Below are positions 43,075-51,049 of a stretch of DNA of 64,000 nucleotides, in pieces. The stretch is from a bacterium (lineage in GTDB: Bacteria; Actinomycetota; Acidimicrobiia; Spongiisociales; Spongiisociaceae): contig JAPPHZ010000029.1 in the NCBI GenBank assembly GCA_028820935.1, positions 215,437 through 279,436 on the forward strand. Reading direction: 5' to 3'. The position numbers and the translations under genes are program-made. Each line of letters begins with the position of its first letter. The first letter of the stretch is position 1. The notes below the pieces were generated by a model. It was given only the letters and a program-made list of their open reading frames with translations, did not search any database and was not told the origin of the DNA.

Positions 43075-44001
43075 ATGCCATCCCGAGCCTCCCGAAGTTC
43101 CGGTCGCAGACCCGTGCTGCTCACCACCCACGGATCGCAACTCGGGCCGTTCGGCCTGGTCGAATGGGCCTTGCTCACCGGGGTGGCCCTCATATGGGGT
43201 TCCTCCTACCTGCTCATCGAGATCGGCCTGGAGTCGCTGGCGCCGCCGACCATCGGCTGGGTGAGGATGACGCTGGGTTTCCTGGTGCTGGTGGCACTTC
43301 CTGCGGCCCGGAGGAGGGTGGAACGGAGGGACCATCCCCGCGTGGCGTTGCTGGGGTTCACCTGGGTCGCCGTGCCCTTTCTCCTGTTCCCGGTCGCCCA
43401 GCAGCACATCGACTCCGCCCTGGCGGGAATGCTGAACGCCCTGGTGCCCATCTTCAGCACCTGCACCGCGATCGTGCTGATGCGTTCCCTGCCCCGGCGC
43501 CGCATTGCGGTCGGCATCATCCTCGGCTTCGCCGGCGCGATCATCATCAGCATCCCCGCTATCCGTGACTCGACCGTAGGCGCGTGGGGGGTCTTCCTGG
43601 TGGTCCTCGCCACCTTCCTGTACGGCATATCCCTCAACCTGGCGGTCCCGCTCCAGCAGCGTTACGGGGCTCCCGCCGTGATGATGAGGGCGATCGGGGT
43701 GGCGGCGGTCGCCACCGCGCCTTTCGGCCTGGCCGGCCTGGCCGGCTCGCAATGGAGGATCGGGCCGGGGCTCGCGGTGATCGTGCTGGGGGTGCTGAAC
43801 ACCGGTGTGGCGTACGTGATCATGGCCTCCTTCGTGGGACGGGTGGGTCCGACCCGTGGGGGAGTGGCGATCTACTTCCTGCCGATCGTCGCCATAGTGC
43901 TGGGAGTGGCGTTCCGTTCGGAGGTGGTGCTCCCGGTCCAATGGGCCGGTACGGGGGTGGTGCTGTTCGGTGCGTGGCTAGCCAGCCGCCGCGAGGCCTA
44001 A
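43075..44001 (+). CDS. EamA/DMT-family transporter, second of a tandem pair
   Basis: 308 residues with the same ten-helix layout as its neighbour. Shared stretches include LIWGSSYLLIEIGLESLAPP, QQHIDSALAGMLNALVPIF, VPLQQRYGAPAVM and VGRVGPTRGGVAIYF. Divergence is concentrated in the loops and in TM3-4, so substrate preference may differ. It converges with the nitroreductase gene (28-bp gap). Confidence 0.92.
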   Translation: MPSRASRSSGRRPVLLTTHGSQLGPFGLVEWALLTGVALIWGSSYLLIEIGLESLAPPTIGWVRMTLGFLVLVALPAARRRVERRDHPRVALLGFTWVAVPFLLFPVAQQHIDSALAGMLNALVPIFSTCTAIVLMRSLPRRRIAVGIILGFAGAIIISIPAIRDSTVGAWGVFLVVLATFLYGISLNLAVPLQQRYGAPAVMMRAIGVAAVATAPFGLAGLAGSQWRIGPGLAVIVLGVLNTGVAYVIMASFVGRVGPTRGGVAIYFLPIVAIVLGVAFRSEVVLPVQWAGTGVVLFGAWLASRREA

Positions 44002-44028
44002 CCGGGGTTATGGCCACGTAGCTGGTGG

Positions 44029-44679
44029 CTAGTCGTCCCGTCCTTGCCAGCCATCCCAGTGCGTGAACTCCGCGGCCGGGATCCTGGTGACGGGCTTGAA
44101 GTCGTCGGCGGGATACCCGAGCGGGATCAGGGCGATGATCTGGGTCTCCTCCGGCATCCCCAGCGCGATCTTGGCGTCCTCCTCGAGGATGTTGAGGGCC
44201 GTGGTGAGGCAGGTACCGAGGCCGAGGTCACGGGCCGCCAGCATCAGGTTCTGGACGCAGGGCATGATGGATGTGTAGACCGCCTCGGTGCGGATGGCCT
44301 TGAGGACGCCGTATCGGGGCAGGTTGTGCTTGTCGAGGTTCATGGCCACGACCATGAGCACCGGGCTCTCCTCGAGGTGGTCGCGCAGGTAGACCGACTT
44401 CCTGATCATGGTCTTCTCGAAGGTGCGCTCGTCGACCTCCGTACGACCCTGGCGGAGAGGGTGGTCCAGCAGGAACTGCAGGCCCTCCCGGTAGAGGTCG
44501 GCGAGTCGCTTCTTGAGTTCCGGGTCCTTGACCACGATGAACTCCCACGGCTGAGCGTTGTGGCCATTGGGCGCCCAGGTGGCCGCGGTCAGGATGGTGC
44601 GGATGTCATCGTCGGACACCGGGTCCGGCTTGAAGCGCTTGACGCTCCGTTGCGTCCGCATCGCCTCTAATACGTCCAC
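44029..44679 (-). CDS. Nitroreductase-family FMN oxidoreductase
   Basis: 216 residues from GTG 44679 (MDVLEAMRTQRSVKRF), supported by GAGGAGG six bases upstream. FMN-binding RTQRSVKRF, APNGHNAQPWEFIV, and C-terminal GTCLTTALN and IPLGYPAD segments are typical of the BluB/nitroreductase fold. It reduces nitro groups, quinones or enones with NAD(P)H; the natural substrate is unknown. A 35-bp tandem repeat lies in its upstream region. Confidence 0.9.
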   Translation of the reverse strand: MDVLEAMRTQRSVKRFKPDPVSDDDIRTILTAATWAPNGHNAQPWEFIVVKDPELKKRLADLYREGLQFLLDHPLRQGRTEVDERTFEKTMIRKSVYLRDHLEESPVLMVVAMNLDKHNLPRYGVLKAIRTEAVYTSIMPCVQNLMLAARDLGLGTCLTTALNILEEDAKIALGMPEETQIIALIPLGYPADDFKPVTRIPAAEFTHWDGWQGRDD

Positions 44680-44725
44680 GTCATCCTCCTCTCGGTCGCT
44701 CGACGCCCCCAGCACCCGCAACCTT

Positions 44726-44830
44726 AGGTTGAGAGCGAGGCCCAGCGCGCCAGGAGCCTGAGGTTGAGAGCGAGGTCCAGCGCGCCAGGAGCCTTAGGTT
44801 GAGAGCGAGGTCCAGTGTGTCAGCACCCTC
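44726..44830. repeat. Three 35-bp tandem repeats upstream of the nitroreductase gene
   Basis: Units start with AGGTTGAGAGCGAGG at 44726, 44761 and 44796. The first two differ at two positions; the third diverges in its last ~15 bases. A partial fourth AGGTTGGGAG begins at 44833. They fill most of the 192-bp gap between the esterase end and the nitroreductase start. Confidence 0.88.
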
Positions 44831-44871
44831 CTAGGTTGGGAGTGTGGCCGTGTAGCGACCCGGCGAGGTGG

Positions 44872-45819
44872 TTATGGAGTCCCATCGAGAACGGCGTTGA
44901 GGAACTCGTGCATCCTATCCCGGGCGGCTCTGCCGTAGGCGTTGTCGTACAGGTCGAAGGCGTGCAGGGCGCCGGGCCAGATGTCTAGCCGGGCGGAATT
45001 GCCGGCGGCCTTCCAGCGGGCGGCCATGAACAGCGAGTCGTCCAGCAGCGGGTCCAGGGTTCCCACGGTGAACAGCGCCGCCGGCAGTTCCCGGAGGTCG
45101 GCCCAGATGGGGGAGATGTCCGGGTTCTCGAGGTCCTCGTCACCGGCGAACAACTCCACGAACCAGTCGATGGAGGACGTGTTCAGAATCATCGGCCGAT
45201 CGCCGAAGGCTCTCATCGACGGCGTCCCGCGCAGGTCGAAGGCCCCGTAGGTGAGCAGCGCCGCCCGGAAGGGGGTCAGGCCGTGGCGGTCCCGCAGCCG
45301 CAGGCAGGTGACGGCAGTCAGGTGCCCGCCCGCCGACTCCCCTCCGATCGCGACCAGCTCGTGCCCGAGGGCGTCAGCGGCGTTCCGGTGCAGCCAGAGG
45401 GCCGCGGCCTCGCAGTCGTCGGGGCCGGCCGGGTAGGGATGCTCGGGGGCCAGGCGGTAGGAGGTGGACACCGAGACGAGGCCGGTGGCGTCGGCGAGGG
45501 CCGTCATCTGAGGGTCGTGATGATGGGGTCCGCTCCATACCCATCCTCCCCCGTGGATGTGCAAGAAGATGCCCCGGGCCGCCCTACCCTCCGGGTGGAT
45601 GACCCGCAGCCGGATGGGTCCGCCGGGCCCGTCGATCGTGCGCACCGAGGCCCGCGGCGAGAGGCGGGGAGGACCGATCAGCGATCTGCCCTCCTCCCTG
45701 GCCTGGCGGCCCGCCGCGGCGCCCACCTCCCACACCGGTGGCGCGTGGCGCGTCTGGTCGGCCACCCACTGGTTGAAGGCCAGAACCTCGGCGGGTGCAT
45801 CCGAAGGTATGCCGGTCAT
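44872..45819 (-). CDS. Alpha/beta-hydrolase, hormone-sensitive-lipase (HSL/GDXG) family esterase
   Basis: 315 residues. Oxyanion HGGGW motif (HIHGGGWVW), nucleophile Ser in GGESAGG, Asp in TLDPLLDD and His in ALHAFD complete the HSL-type catalytic triad. It hydrolyses short-chain esters. It lies downstream of the LuxR regulator gene on the same strand (119-bp gap, containing ATCGC/GCGAT arms at 45859-45877 of unknown meaning). Confidence 0.92.
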   Translation of the reverse strand: MTGIPSDAPAEVLAFNQWVADQTRHAPPVWEVGAAAGRQAREEGRSLIGPPRLSPRASVRTIDGPGGPIRLRVIHPEGRAARGIFLHIHGGGWVWSGPHHHDPQMTALADATGLVSVSTSYRLAPEHPYPAGPDDCEAAALWLHRNAADALGHELVAIGGESAGGHLTAVTCLRLRDRHGLTPFRAALLTYGAFDLRGTPSMRAFGDRPMILNTSSIDWFVELFAGDEDLENPDISPIWADLRELPAALFTVGTLDPLLDDSLFMAARWKAAGNSARLDIWPGALHAFDLYDNAYGRAARDRMHEFLNAVLDGTP

Positions 45820-45938
45820 CGGCGTAGCTCAGGCATGTGGTCACATCCAGGATTTGAGATCGCAACGTTAACGCGATGGGCCGGGGATCCGGCGCCCGCC
45901 AGGACGGACCGTCCGCATGTGACTTGGCCGTCCCGGGC

Positions 45939-46577
45939 TCAGACGATCCGCCTCCGGCTCGCCCAGTTGGCGAGCTCGTAGCGGTTGCTCAGCTGGAGTT
46001 TCCTGAGCACCGCCGAGACATGCGACTCGACCGTCTTGTGGCTTATGTACAGCCGGTGCGCCACCTGCTTGTACGAGAAGCCGCGGGCGATCAGGCGCAG
46101 TACCTCCTGCTCGCGGGTGGTCAGCTGATCCAGCTCGGGGTCCTCGGGGGCCGGGATGGTGGCGGCGAAGGTGTCGAGCACGAATCCGGCCAGCATGGGG
46201 GAGAAGACCGCATCGCCCGCATGGACCCGCCTGATCGCGTCGACCAGGGCCTCGGGGCGGATCGACTTCGTGACGTATCCACGGGCCCCGGCCCTGATCA
46301 TGGCGATGACGTCCTCGGCCGCGTCCGACACGGACAGGGCGAGGAACTTGACCTGTGGGTGGGTCTGGAGCACGTTCTCCAGGATCGCGAGGCCTCCACC
46401 TCCAGGCATGTGGACGTCCACCAGCGCCACGTCGGGGGGATCGAGCCGCAGGGCGTCGATGGCGTCGTCCACATCGCCGGCGGAGCCGATGAGTTCTATG
46501 TCGCGCGGATCGGACAGTTCCGTTCTGACCCCGGAGAGGAACAGCCGGTGGTCATCCACCAGAAAGACGCGGATCAT
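45939..46577 (-). CDS. NarL/LuxR-family response regulator
   Basis: 212 residues. Receiver domain with phospho-Asp in ALVDVHMPG, acidic pair in FLVDDHR and conserved Thr/Lys region (VTKSIRPEAL). C-terminal LuxR HTH (LTTREQEVLRLIARGFSYKQVAHRL). The start overlaps the stop of the histidine kinase gene as ATGA, so it is the cognate partner. Expected to bind promoters of the envelope genes next door. Confidence 0.94.
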   Translation of the reverse strand: MIRVFLVDDHRLFLSGVRTELSDPRDIELIGSAGDVDDAIDALRLDPPDVALVDVHMPGGGGLAILENVLQTHPQVKFLALSVSDAAEDVIAMIRAGARGYVTKSIRPEALVDAIRRVHAGDAVFSPMLAGFVLDTFAATIPAPEDPELDQLTTREQEVLRLIARGFSYKQVAHRLYISHKTVESHVSAVLRKLQLSNRYELANWASRRRIV

Positions 46578-47755
46578 CGTGGCTCTCCTCCCAGATACAG
46601 ATGGACCTCGGTGCCTTCACCCGGCACCGACGTGATGGTGGCAGTGCCGCCCTTGCTCTCCATCCGGCCGAGTATGGAGGCGGCGATTCCGTGCCGGTCG
46701 CCGGCCACCGCGGTGGGGTCGAAACCGACGCCGTGGTCGGAGATCCAGACATCCGTTGCGTCCCTTCCCACCTCGGAGTAGACGGAGATCCGGTCGGTGC
46801 CCGAGTGCCGGGCGGCGTTGTTCAGCGACTCGCCCGTCGCCGCGATGATCGCCCTGACGTCATCATCCACGGGGCGGTCCCCCACCGTGACCAGTTGGAC
46901 CCGAACGTCGAACGTGTGCTCGACACGATCGGCTTCCTCCTGCAGCGCGGCCGAGAGCAGCTCCGGTCCGTCGGCCGGGTTCGTGTCGTAGAGCCAGCGT
47001 CGTAGCTCCCTCTCCTGGACCCGGGCCAGCGTCACCATCCTTCGCGAGTCGTCGGTCCGCTGGATAAGGGCCAGGGTCTGGAGAACGGAGTCATGGAGGT
47101 GGGCGGCCATGTCGGCCCGTTCCTCCTGGCGGATGCGCTGGCGGCGCTCCGCCCCCAGATCGGCCACGAGTTTCCATACCCACGGTCCGAACAGCACCAC
47201 CATGCCAACCCCGGTGATCAGCACCGCCAGCAGTACGGTTCCGACGGCCGGAGCGGCCACGTTGGCGAGGATCGACACACCGATGACCGCCAGCACGATC
47301 CCGATCGCCGTGCGCGCCCGGAACCGCCCGCTCTGCGGATCGAACAGTCCCAGGATGGCAGTGCGGGGATCGATGTCACCCCTGTCCATCAGGAAGGCGA
47401 TGCCGAAGCTCAGGGCCAGGCCCGGCCAGACCCAACCGTCTCCGCTCCAGATCCCCAGGCTGCGGAGCAGCAGCAGCGCGCCGATGAACATCAGGGCGTA
47501 AGCCGCTCGCCGCTCCCCGTCCGCCTCCGGAGCAGGTTCCTGGCGGGCGGTCTTGTCCAGGGTCAGTGCCCACAGCACCAGGTAGAGGAATATTCCCAGT
47601 CCCCATACGAGCGCGAGAACCAGGAAGGCGGCGCGGACATAGAGATCGGGGATGCCTAGTTGGTCGGCGATCCCCCCGGCCACGCCGGCCACCAGGCGGT
47701 TCCGTTCCCGCCGTGCCGGCATTGCCGTGCGCTCTCGTGCGGTATGGCTTCGCAT
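46574..47755 (-). CDS. Sensor histidine kinase with N-terminal PspC domain
   Basis: 393 residues from ATG 47755; 47722 (MPARRERNRLVAG) is an alternative. The N-terminal PspC domain (RNRLVAGVAGGIADQLGIPDLYVRAAF) with membrane helices is followed by further TM segments, then a HisKA_3 helix with the phospho-His in AAHLHDSVLQTLALIQ and an HATPase domain (LNNAARHSG, DHGVGFDP). It probably senses envelope stress and phosphorylates the coupled LuxR regulator. Faces a PspC/LiaF-like gene across a 118-bp divergent region. Confidence 0.92.
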   Translation of the reverse strand: MRSHTARERTAMPARRERNRLVAGVAGGIADQLGIPDLYVRAAFLVLALVWGLGIFLYLVLWALTLDKTARQEPAPEADGERRAAYALMFIGALLLLRSLGIWSGDGWVWPGLALSFGIAFLMDRGDIDPRTAILGLFDPQSGRFRARTAIGIVLAVIGVSILANVAAPAVGTVLLAVLITGVGMVVLFGPWVWKLVADLGAERRQRIRQEERADMAAHLHDSVLQTLALIQRTDDSRRMVTLARVQERELRRWLYDTNPADGPELLSAALQEEADRVEHTFDVRVQLVTVGDRPVDDDVRAIIAATGESLNNAARHSGTDRISVYSEVGRDATDVWISDHGVGFDPTAVAGDRHGIAASILGRMESKGGTATITSVPGEGTEVHLYLGGEPR

Positions 47756-47800
47756 GAGGCTTATGTTGGCATCGTCCGGTTGCCGTTCGGGCTCGGAACC

Positions 47801-47854
47801 GGTGATATACCCATGACCTGGGGCCGGTTTGGGGGATGTTTCAGGGTGATACCC
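47801..47854. promoter_or_regulatory. Pair of GGTGATA-type palindromic sites in the kinase/PspC divergent region
   Basis: GGTGATATACC (47801-47811) and GGGTGATACCC (47844-47854) share a GGTGATA core with inverted ACC ends. They are 43 bp apart, about four helical turns. They sit between the histidine-kinase gene and the PspC/LiaF-like gene and could be binding sites of the LuxR-type regulator. Confidence 0.4.
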
Positions 47855-47873
47855 CACGGACTCGGGGTCCGGA

Positions 47874-49115
47874 ATGATGGATGATATGGGTATGACGAAT
47901 AGCAGCCACGCATCACTCCACAGACCCGGCGAGGGCCGCTGGATTGCAGGGGTGGCGCTAGGAATCGCCCACCGCCTAGGCATCGAGGCTTGGATCGTCC
48001 GGGTGGCCTTCATCGTCCTCGTGACCGTCGGTGGCGTCGGCATCTTCCTCTACGCGGCAGGCTGGATCCTGATTCCGGATGAGGGCGAGACCGAGTCGAT
48101 AGCCCGGGGCTGGTCCGGCAGACCCTCGGCGCGCCGATGGGTGGGCGTCATCCTTATCGCTCTCGCGGCGATCGTGCTGCTCGCCGAGACCAGGTGGGTG
48201 AGGGGTGAGCTTGTATTTGCCCTCTTCCTCCTGGGGATCGGAGTGTTGCTGTATCGCGGCGACCTGAGTTCGCCGGAACAGCAGAGCCCGGACGCCGGAA
48301 ATGTCCCGCAGGCGGCGCCTGCCGACCAGGTCGAAGAGCCTGAGGCCGGCCCCCCCTCCTCCTCCTTGCCCGCCGGCCCCGAGCCGGCGCCGCCGCGGGA
48401 CCAGTCCTACCTCGGTCGCGTGACGGTCGGAGCCGCCTTGATCTCGCTGGGATTACTCGGGTTCCTCGACGGCGTGGTACCCGGGTTCAATCCGGCCTTC
48501 CGTCACTACATGGCGTTGCTGGTAGCGGTGGTGGGTCTCGGGCTGGTGGTAGGCGCCTGGTTCGGCCGGATCGGCGGTCTAGTTGCTCTGGGTATCGTGC
48601 TCGTGCCGGTGGTGCTGGTGTCGCTCGTGTCGGACGCGGTCGAGTTCAGGACGATCGATAACGGACCGGTGGTGCTGGTGTCGCTCTCATCGGACACGGC
48701 TGAGTTCAGCACGTCCGCCGGAGACGGATACCACCGTCCGGCCGGAGTGGACGAGATCCCCGATGCCTACCGTCTCGGTGTCGGGAGCCTGCTGGTCGAC
48801 ATGAGGCAGGTCGACTTCACGGGCAGGGTGGTCCAAGTCAAGGCCGAGGTCGGCATCGGTGAACTGACCATCTACCTGCCCCAGGATGTCGCGGCCGACG
48901 TATCCGGACGGGTGGGGATCGGGTCGATACGCACCTGGGACCATCTCGGAAGCACCTCCAGGCAAGGGATCGGAATAACGTCCGACTATGTCTGGGAAGG
49001 CGCCCACGGAATGATCATCCTTGATGCCAGCGTGGGGATAGGTGAGATCCAGGTCCGGACGTTGCCCGGCGCGATCAAGCCGTCGACAACGGTCACCGTG
49101 GGGGACAGCCGATGA
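47874..49115 (+). CDS. PspC-domain protein with LiaF-like C-terminal domain
   Basis: 413 residues (other in-frame Met codons at 47877-47892 are possible starts). N-terminal PspC domain (GEGRWIAGVALGIAHRLGIEAW) followed by several TM helices (including RRWVGVILIALAAIVLLAE). The C-terminal beta-rich region (VEVGIGELTIYLP-like, DVAADVSGRVGIGSI, ASVGIGEIQVRTLPG) resembles LiaF/DUF2154 cell-wall-stress domains. In Lia systems the equivalent protein inhibits the kinase. Divergent placement from a PspC histidine kinase supports a similar envelope-stress circuit. Confidence 0.85.
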   Translation: MMDDMGMTNSSHASLHRPGEGRWIAGVALGIAHRLGIEAWIVRVAFIVLVTVGGVGIFLYAAGWILIPDEGETESIARGWSGRPSARRWVGVILIALAAIVLLAETRWVRGELVFALFLLGIGVLLYRGDLSSPEQQSPDAGNVPQAAPADQVEEPEAGPPSSSLPAGPEPAPPRDQSYLGRVTVGAALISLGLLGFLDGVVPGFNPAFRHYMALLVAVVGLGLVVGAWFGRIGGLVALGIVLVPVVLVSLVSDAVEFRTIDNGPVVLVSLSSDTAEFSTSAGDGYHRPAGVDEIPDAYRLGVGSLLVDMRQVDFTGRVVQVKAEVGIGELTIYLPQDVAADVSGRVGIGSIRTWDHLGSTSRQGIGITSDYVWEGAHGMIILDASVGIGEIQVRTLPGAIKPSTTVTVGDSR

Positions 49116-49399
49116 AGCGCCACCCTTTCAACGTGTTCTCGCTCGGGTTCGGGGTGGTGCTGATCCTGCTCGCGGTCGGGTTGGTGGTCCCCGCCGAACT
49201 CAGCGATGAGTTCAGCCAATTCGCCACTGTCCGGTGGCTCCTTCCCCCGGCGATGGTGCTGGTGGGGGTCTCGATGCTGAGCTCTCTCTTCCGCCGCCGC
49301 GAGAGCGGGGCCGAGCCCGATCCGGTAGAGGCCGCAACCGGAACGCACGGCGAGTCTGAGCCCGAAGCAGAAGCCGAGACGGAGTCCGCTTCCGGCTGA
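49112..49399 (+). CDS. Small two-helix membrane protein with acidic tail
   Basis: 95 residues from ATG overlapping the PspC/LiaF-like stop (ATGA). Two hydrophobic segments (VFSLGFGVVLILLAVGLVV and RWLLPPAMVLVGVSML), a basic patch (FRRRES) and a Glu/Thr/Ala-rich tail. No named family. Coupling suggests it belongs to the same envelope-stress module. Confidence 0.75.
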   Translation: MKRHPFNVFSLGFGVVLILLAVGLVVPAELSDEFSQFATVRWLLPPAMVLVGVSMLSSLFRRRESGAEPDPVEAATGTHGESEPEAEAETESASG

Positions 49400-49436
49400 A
49401 CCGGCCGGATCCCGCCGGGCTGATCCGGTCCGGATC

Positions 49437-50456
49437 TCACAACCGCTCGCGCTGCCAGCCGAGGTTGGACAGGAGCACGATCCCGGTCCCGACAAGCAGA
49501 GCCTGGGGGTTGGCTATGGAGACGTCGGCGAACAGCCACAGCCAGAGCATCTGGAGGACCGGCGAGAAGAACATGATCCTCTGGACGCCCAGGCTCGAGG
49601 TCACGTAGAGCGAGTACCGGTGGCTGAGGGCGCCGGCCGCGTTGAACACTCCGGTCGCGGTCAGCAGGCCCACCATGGTCCACGTGACTTCGAAGTTGTC
49701 GCCGGACGGGGGGAAGAACAGGAAGCCCCCCGCCAGGGTCAGGGGTAGGGCGAGAACACGTCCGGCCACCGCGGCGAATGTGGCGTTCCAGACCAGGTCG
49801 TGGGGATTGCGGGTTGGCCACCCCATCATCCGTCCGATCGAGACCGTGCCCCAGAGACTTCCCACGGCAGTGGCGGTGCCCAAGAACGCCACGCCTATGC
49901 CCAGCCAGTTCAGGGTGCTGACCGTGGCCGTCTCCGACCAGATGACCAGGGCGGCGCCCAGGAAGGAGAGGAACATGAGCGCCCAGTGCTTGCCGCCGAT
50001 GACGTGCGGGGATGCTCGCTGCCCGCCGGAGATCTTCCTACCCAGCCGGGCTGCCATCCAGACCATCCCGATCAGCATCAGCTGGAAGATGATGGTCACC
50101 ACCAGCGGATCGATCAGAGTCGCCGCCCATACCCAGGAGGCCAGGTCGAGGGCGAAGCAGATTGCCATCCACAGGAGCGGCGTTCGAAGTATGTCCAGTG
50201 CGTTCCGTACCCGGACGGGCTCCCCGCCTTCTCCCCAGTAGGACAGCAGCCGCCGGGTGTTCTCCAGCCAGCGCTTGTTCTCGGCCGGGACCAGGAAGAA
50301 CACCGGGAGCAGCATGAGGACCTGGAAGACCAGTAGCCACGAGCGCCACACGAACGGGTCGTTGCTGACGTGGGTGTAGAGGTAGAACAGCGGCAGCCAC
50401 GAGCCGGTCAGGACCGCGGACACAGCCCACAACATCCCCTTGGTGGTCGGGTTCAC
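49437..50456 (-). CDS. EamA/DMT-like multi-spanning transporter
   Basis: 339 residues from GTG. About ten hydrophobic helices in two halves, with a longer hydrophilic segment between TM2 and TM3 (residues ~60-90). Motifs such as YSLYVTSSLGVQRIMFFSPVLQMLWLWLF and LLVGTGIVLL fit the EamA superfamily. Diverges from the tandem EamA pair. Convergent with the small membrane protein gene (37-bp gap). Substrate unknown. Confidence 0.75.
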   Translation of the reverse strand: MNPTTKGMLWAVSAVLTGSWLPLFYLYTHVSNDPFVWRSWLLVFQVLMLLPVFFLVPAENKRWLENTRRLLSYWGEGGEPVRVRNALDILRTPLLWMAICFALDLASWVWAATLIDPLVVTIIFQLMLIGMVWMAARLGRKISGGQRASPHVIGGKHWALMFLSFLGAALVIWSETATVSTLNWLGIGVAFLGTATAVGSLWGTVSIGRMMGWPTRNPHDLVWNATFAAVAGRVLALPLTLAGGFLFFPPSGDNFEVTWTMVGLLTATGVFNAAGALSHRYSLYVTSSLGVQRIMFFSPVLQMLWLWLFADVSIANPQALLVGTGIVLLSNLGWQRERL

Positions 50457-50690
50457 CGGTCGAACGATCCTGTTCCGTGTGCCTGGTTTAGCAGGGGTCG
50501 CCGAGGCGGATAACCCTGGAGCGGCGACCGGCGACGAGGCCGGGCCGTACCCCGGAGGCTACCCGCCCGTGTCCGTAGCCCTAATCCTTCATGTTTCCCG
50601 CCACACCGGTGGACATCAGGCATGTCACTTCACGACTCGATGGCTGCCACTCCACACCCCTACAAACCCCCGATCCATGAAGAATTGGGG

Positions 50691-51023
50691 CTAGTGGTCT
50701 GTCTGCGAGACAACCGGGTGTTCTGGCGGTCATCGGTGTCCCGTCGCTGCGTTCCGCTTCCTCGACGTACCCTGCGGGTATGCCTTCGTCAGCGGGCCTT
50801 GCGAGCAACACCGCTGCCGACGCCATACCACACCGCCATTCCACAGACAGACGCGATAGTGGTCTGTCTGCGAGACAACCGGGTGTTCTGGCGGTCATCG
50901 GTGTCCCGTCGCTGCGTTCCGCTTCCTCGACGTACCCTGCGGGTATGCCTTCGTCAGCGGGCCTTGCGAGCAACACCGCTGCCGACGCCATACCACACCG
51001 CCATTCCACAGACAGACCACTAG
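50691..51023. mobile_element. MITE-like element: tandem dimer of a 165-bp unit with 15-bp terminal inverted repeats
   Basis: Left end CTAGTGGTCTGTCTG (50691-50705) and right end CAGACAGACCACTAG (51009-51023) are perfect inverted repeats. Inside, a 165-bp unit is repeated head to tail (starts at 50693 and 50858) with no difference seen. The inner right end of the first unit is truncated after CAGACAGAC (50844-50852) and followed by GCGAT. No transposase is encoded; ORFs across the repeat are translations of the repeat itself. The outer tetranucleotide is CTAG on both sides and may be target sequence. Confidence 0.88.
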
Positions 51024-51049
51024 ACGTGGCAGCACGGATGATCCGGGGC

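Noticed and set aside
50693-51022. CRISPR array
   Set aside because: Two long identical units with inverted ends and no short spacers; MITE structure fits better. No CRISPR array was seen anywhere in the window.
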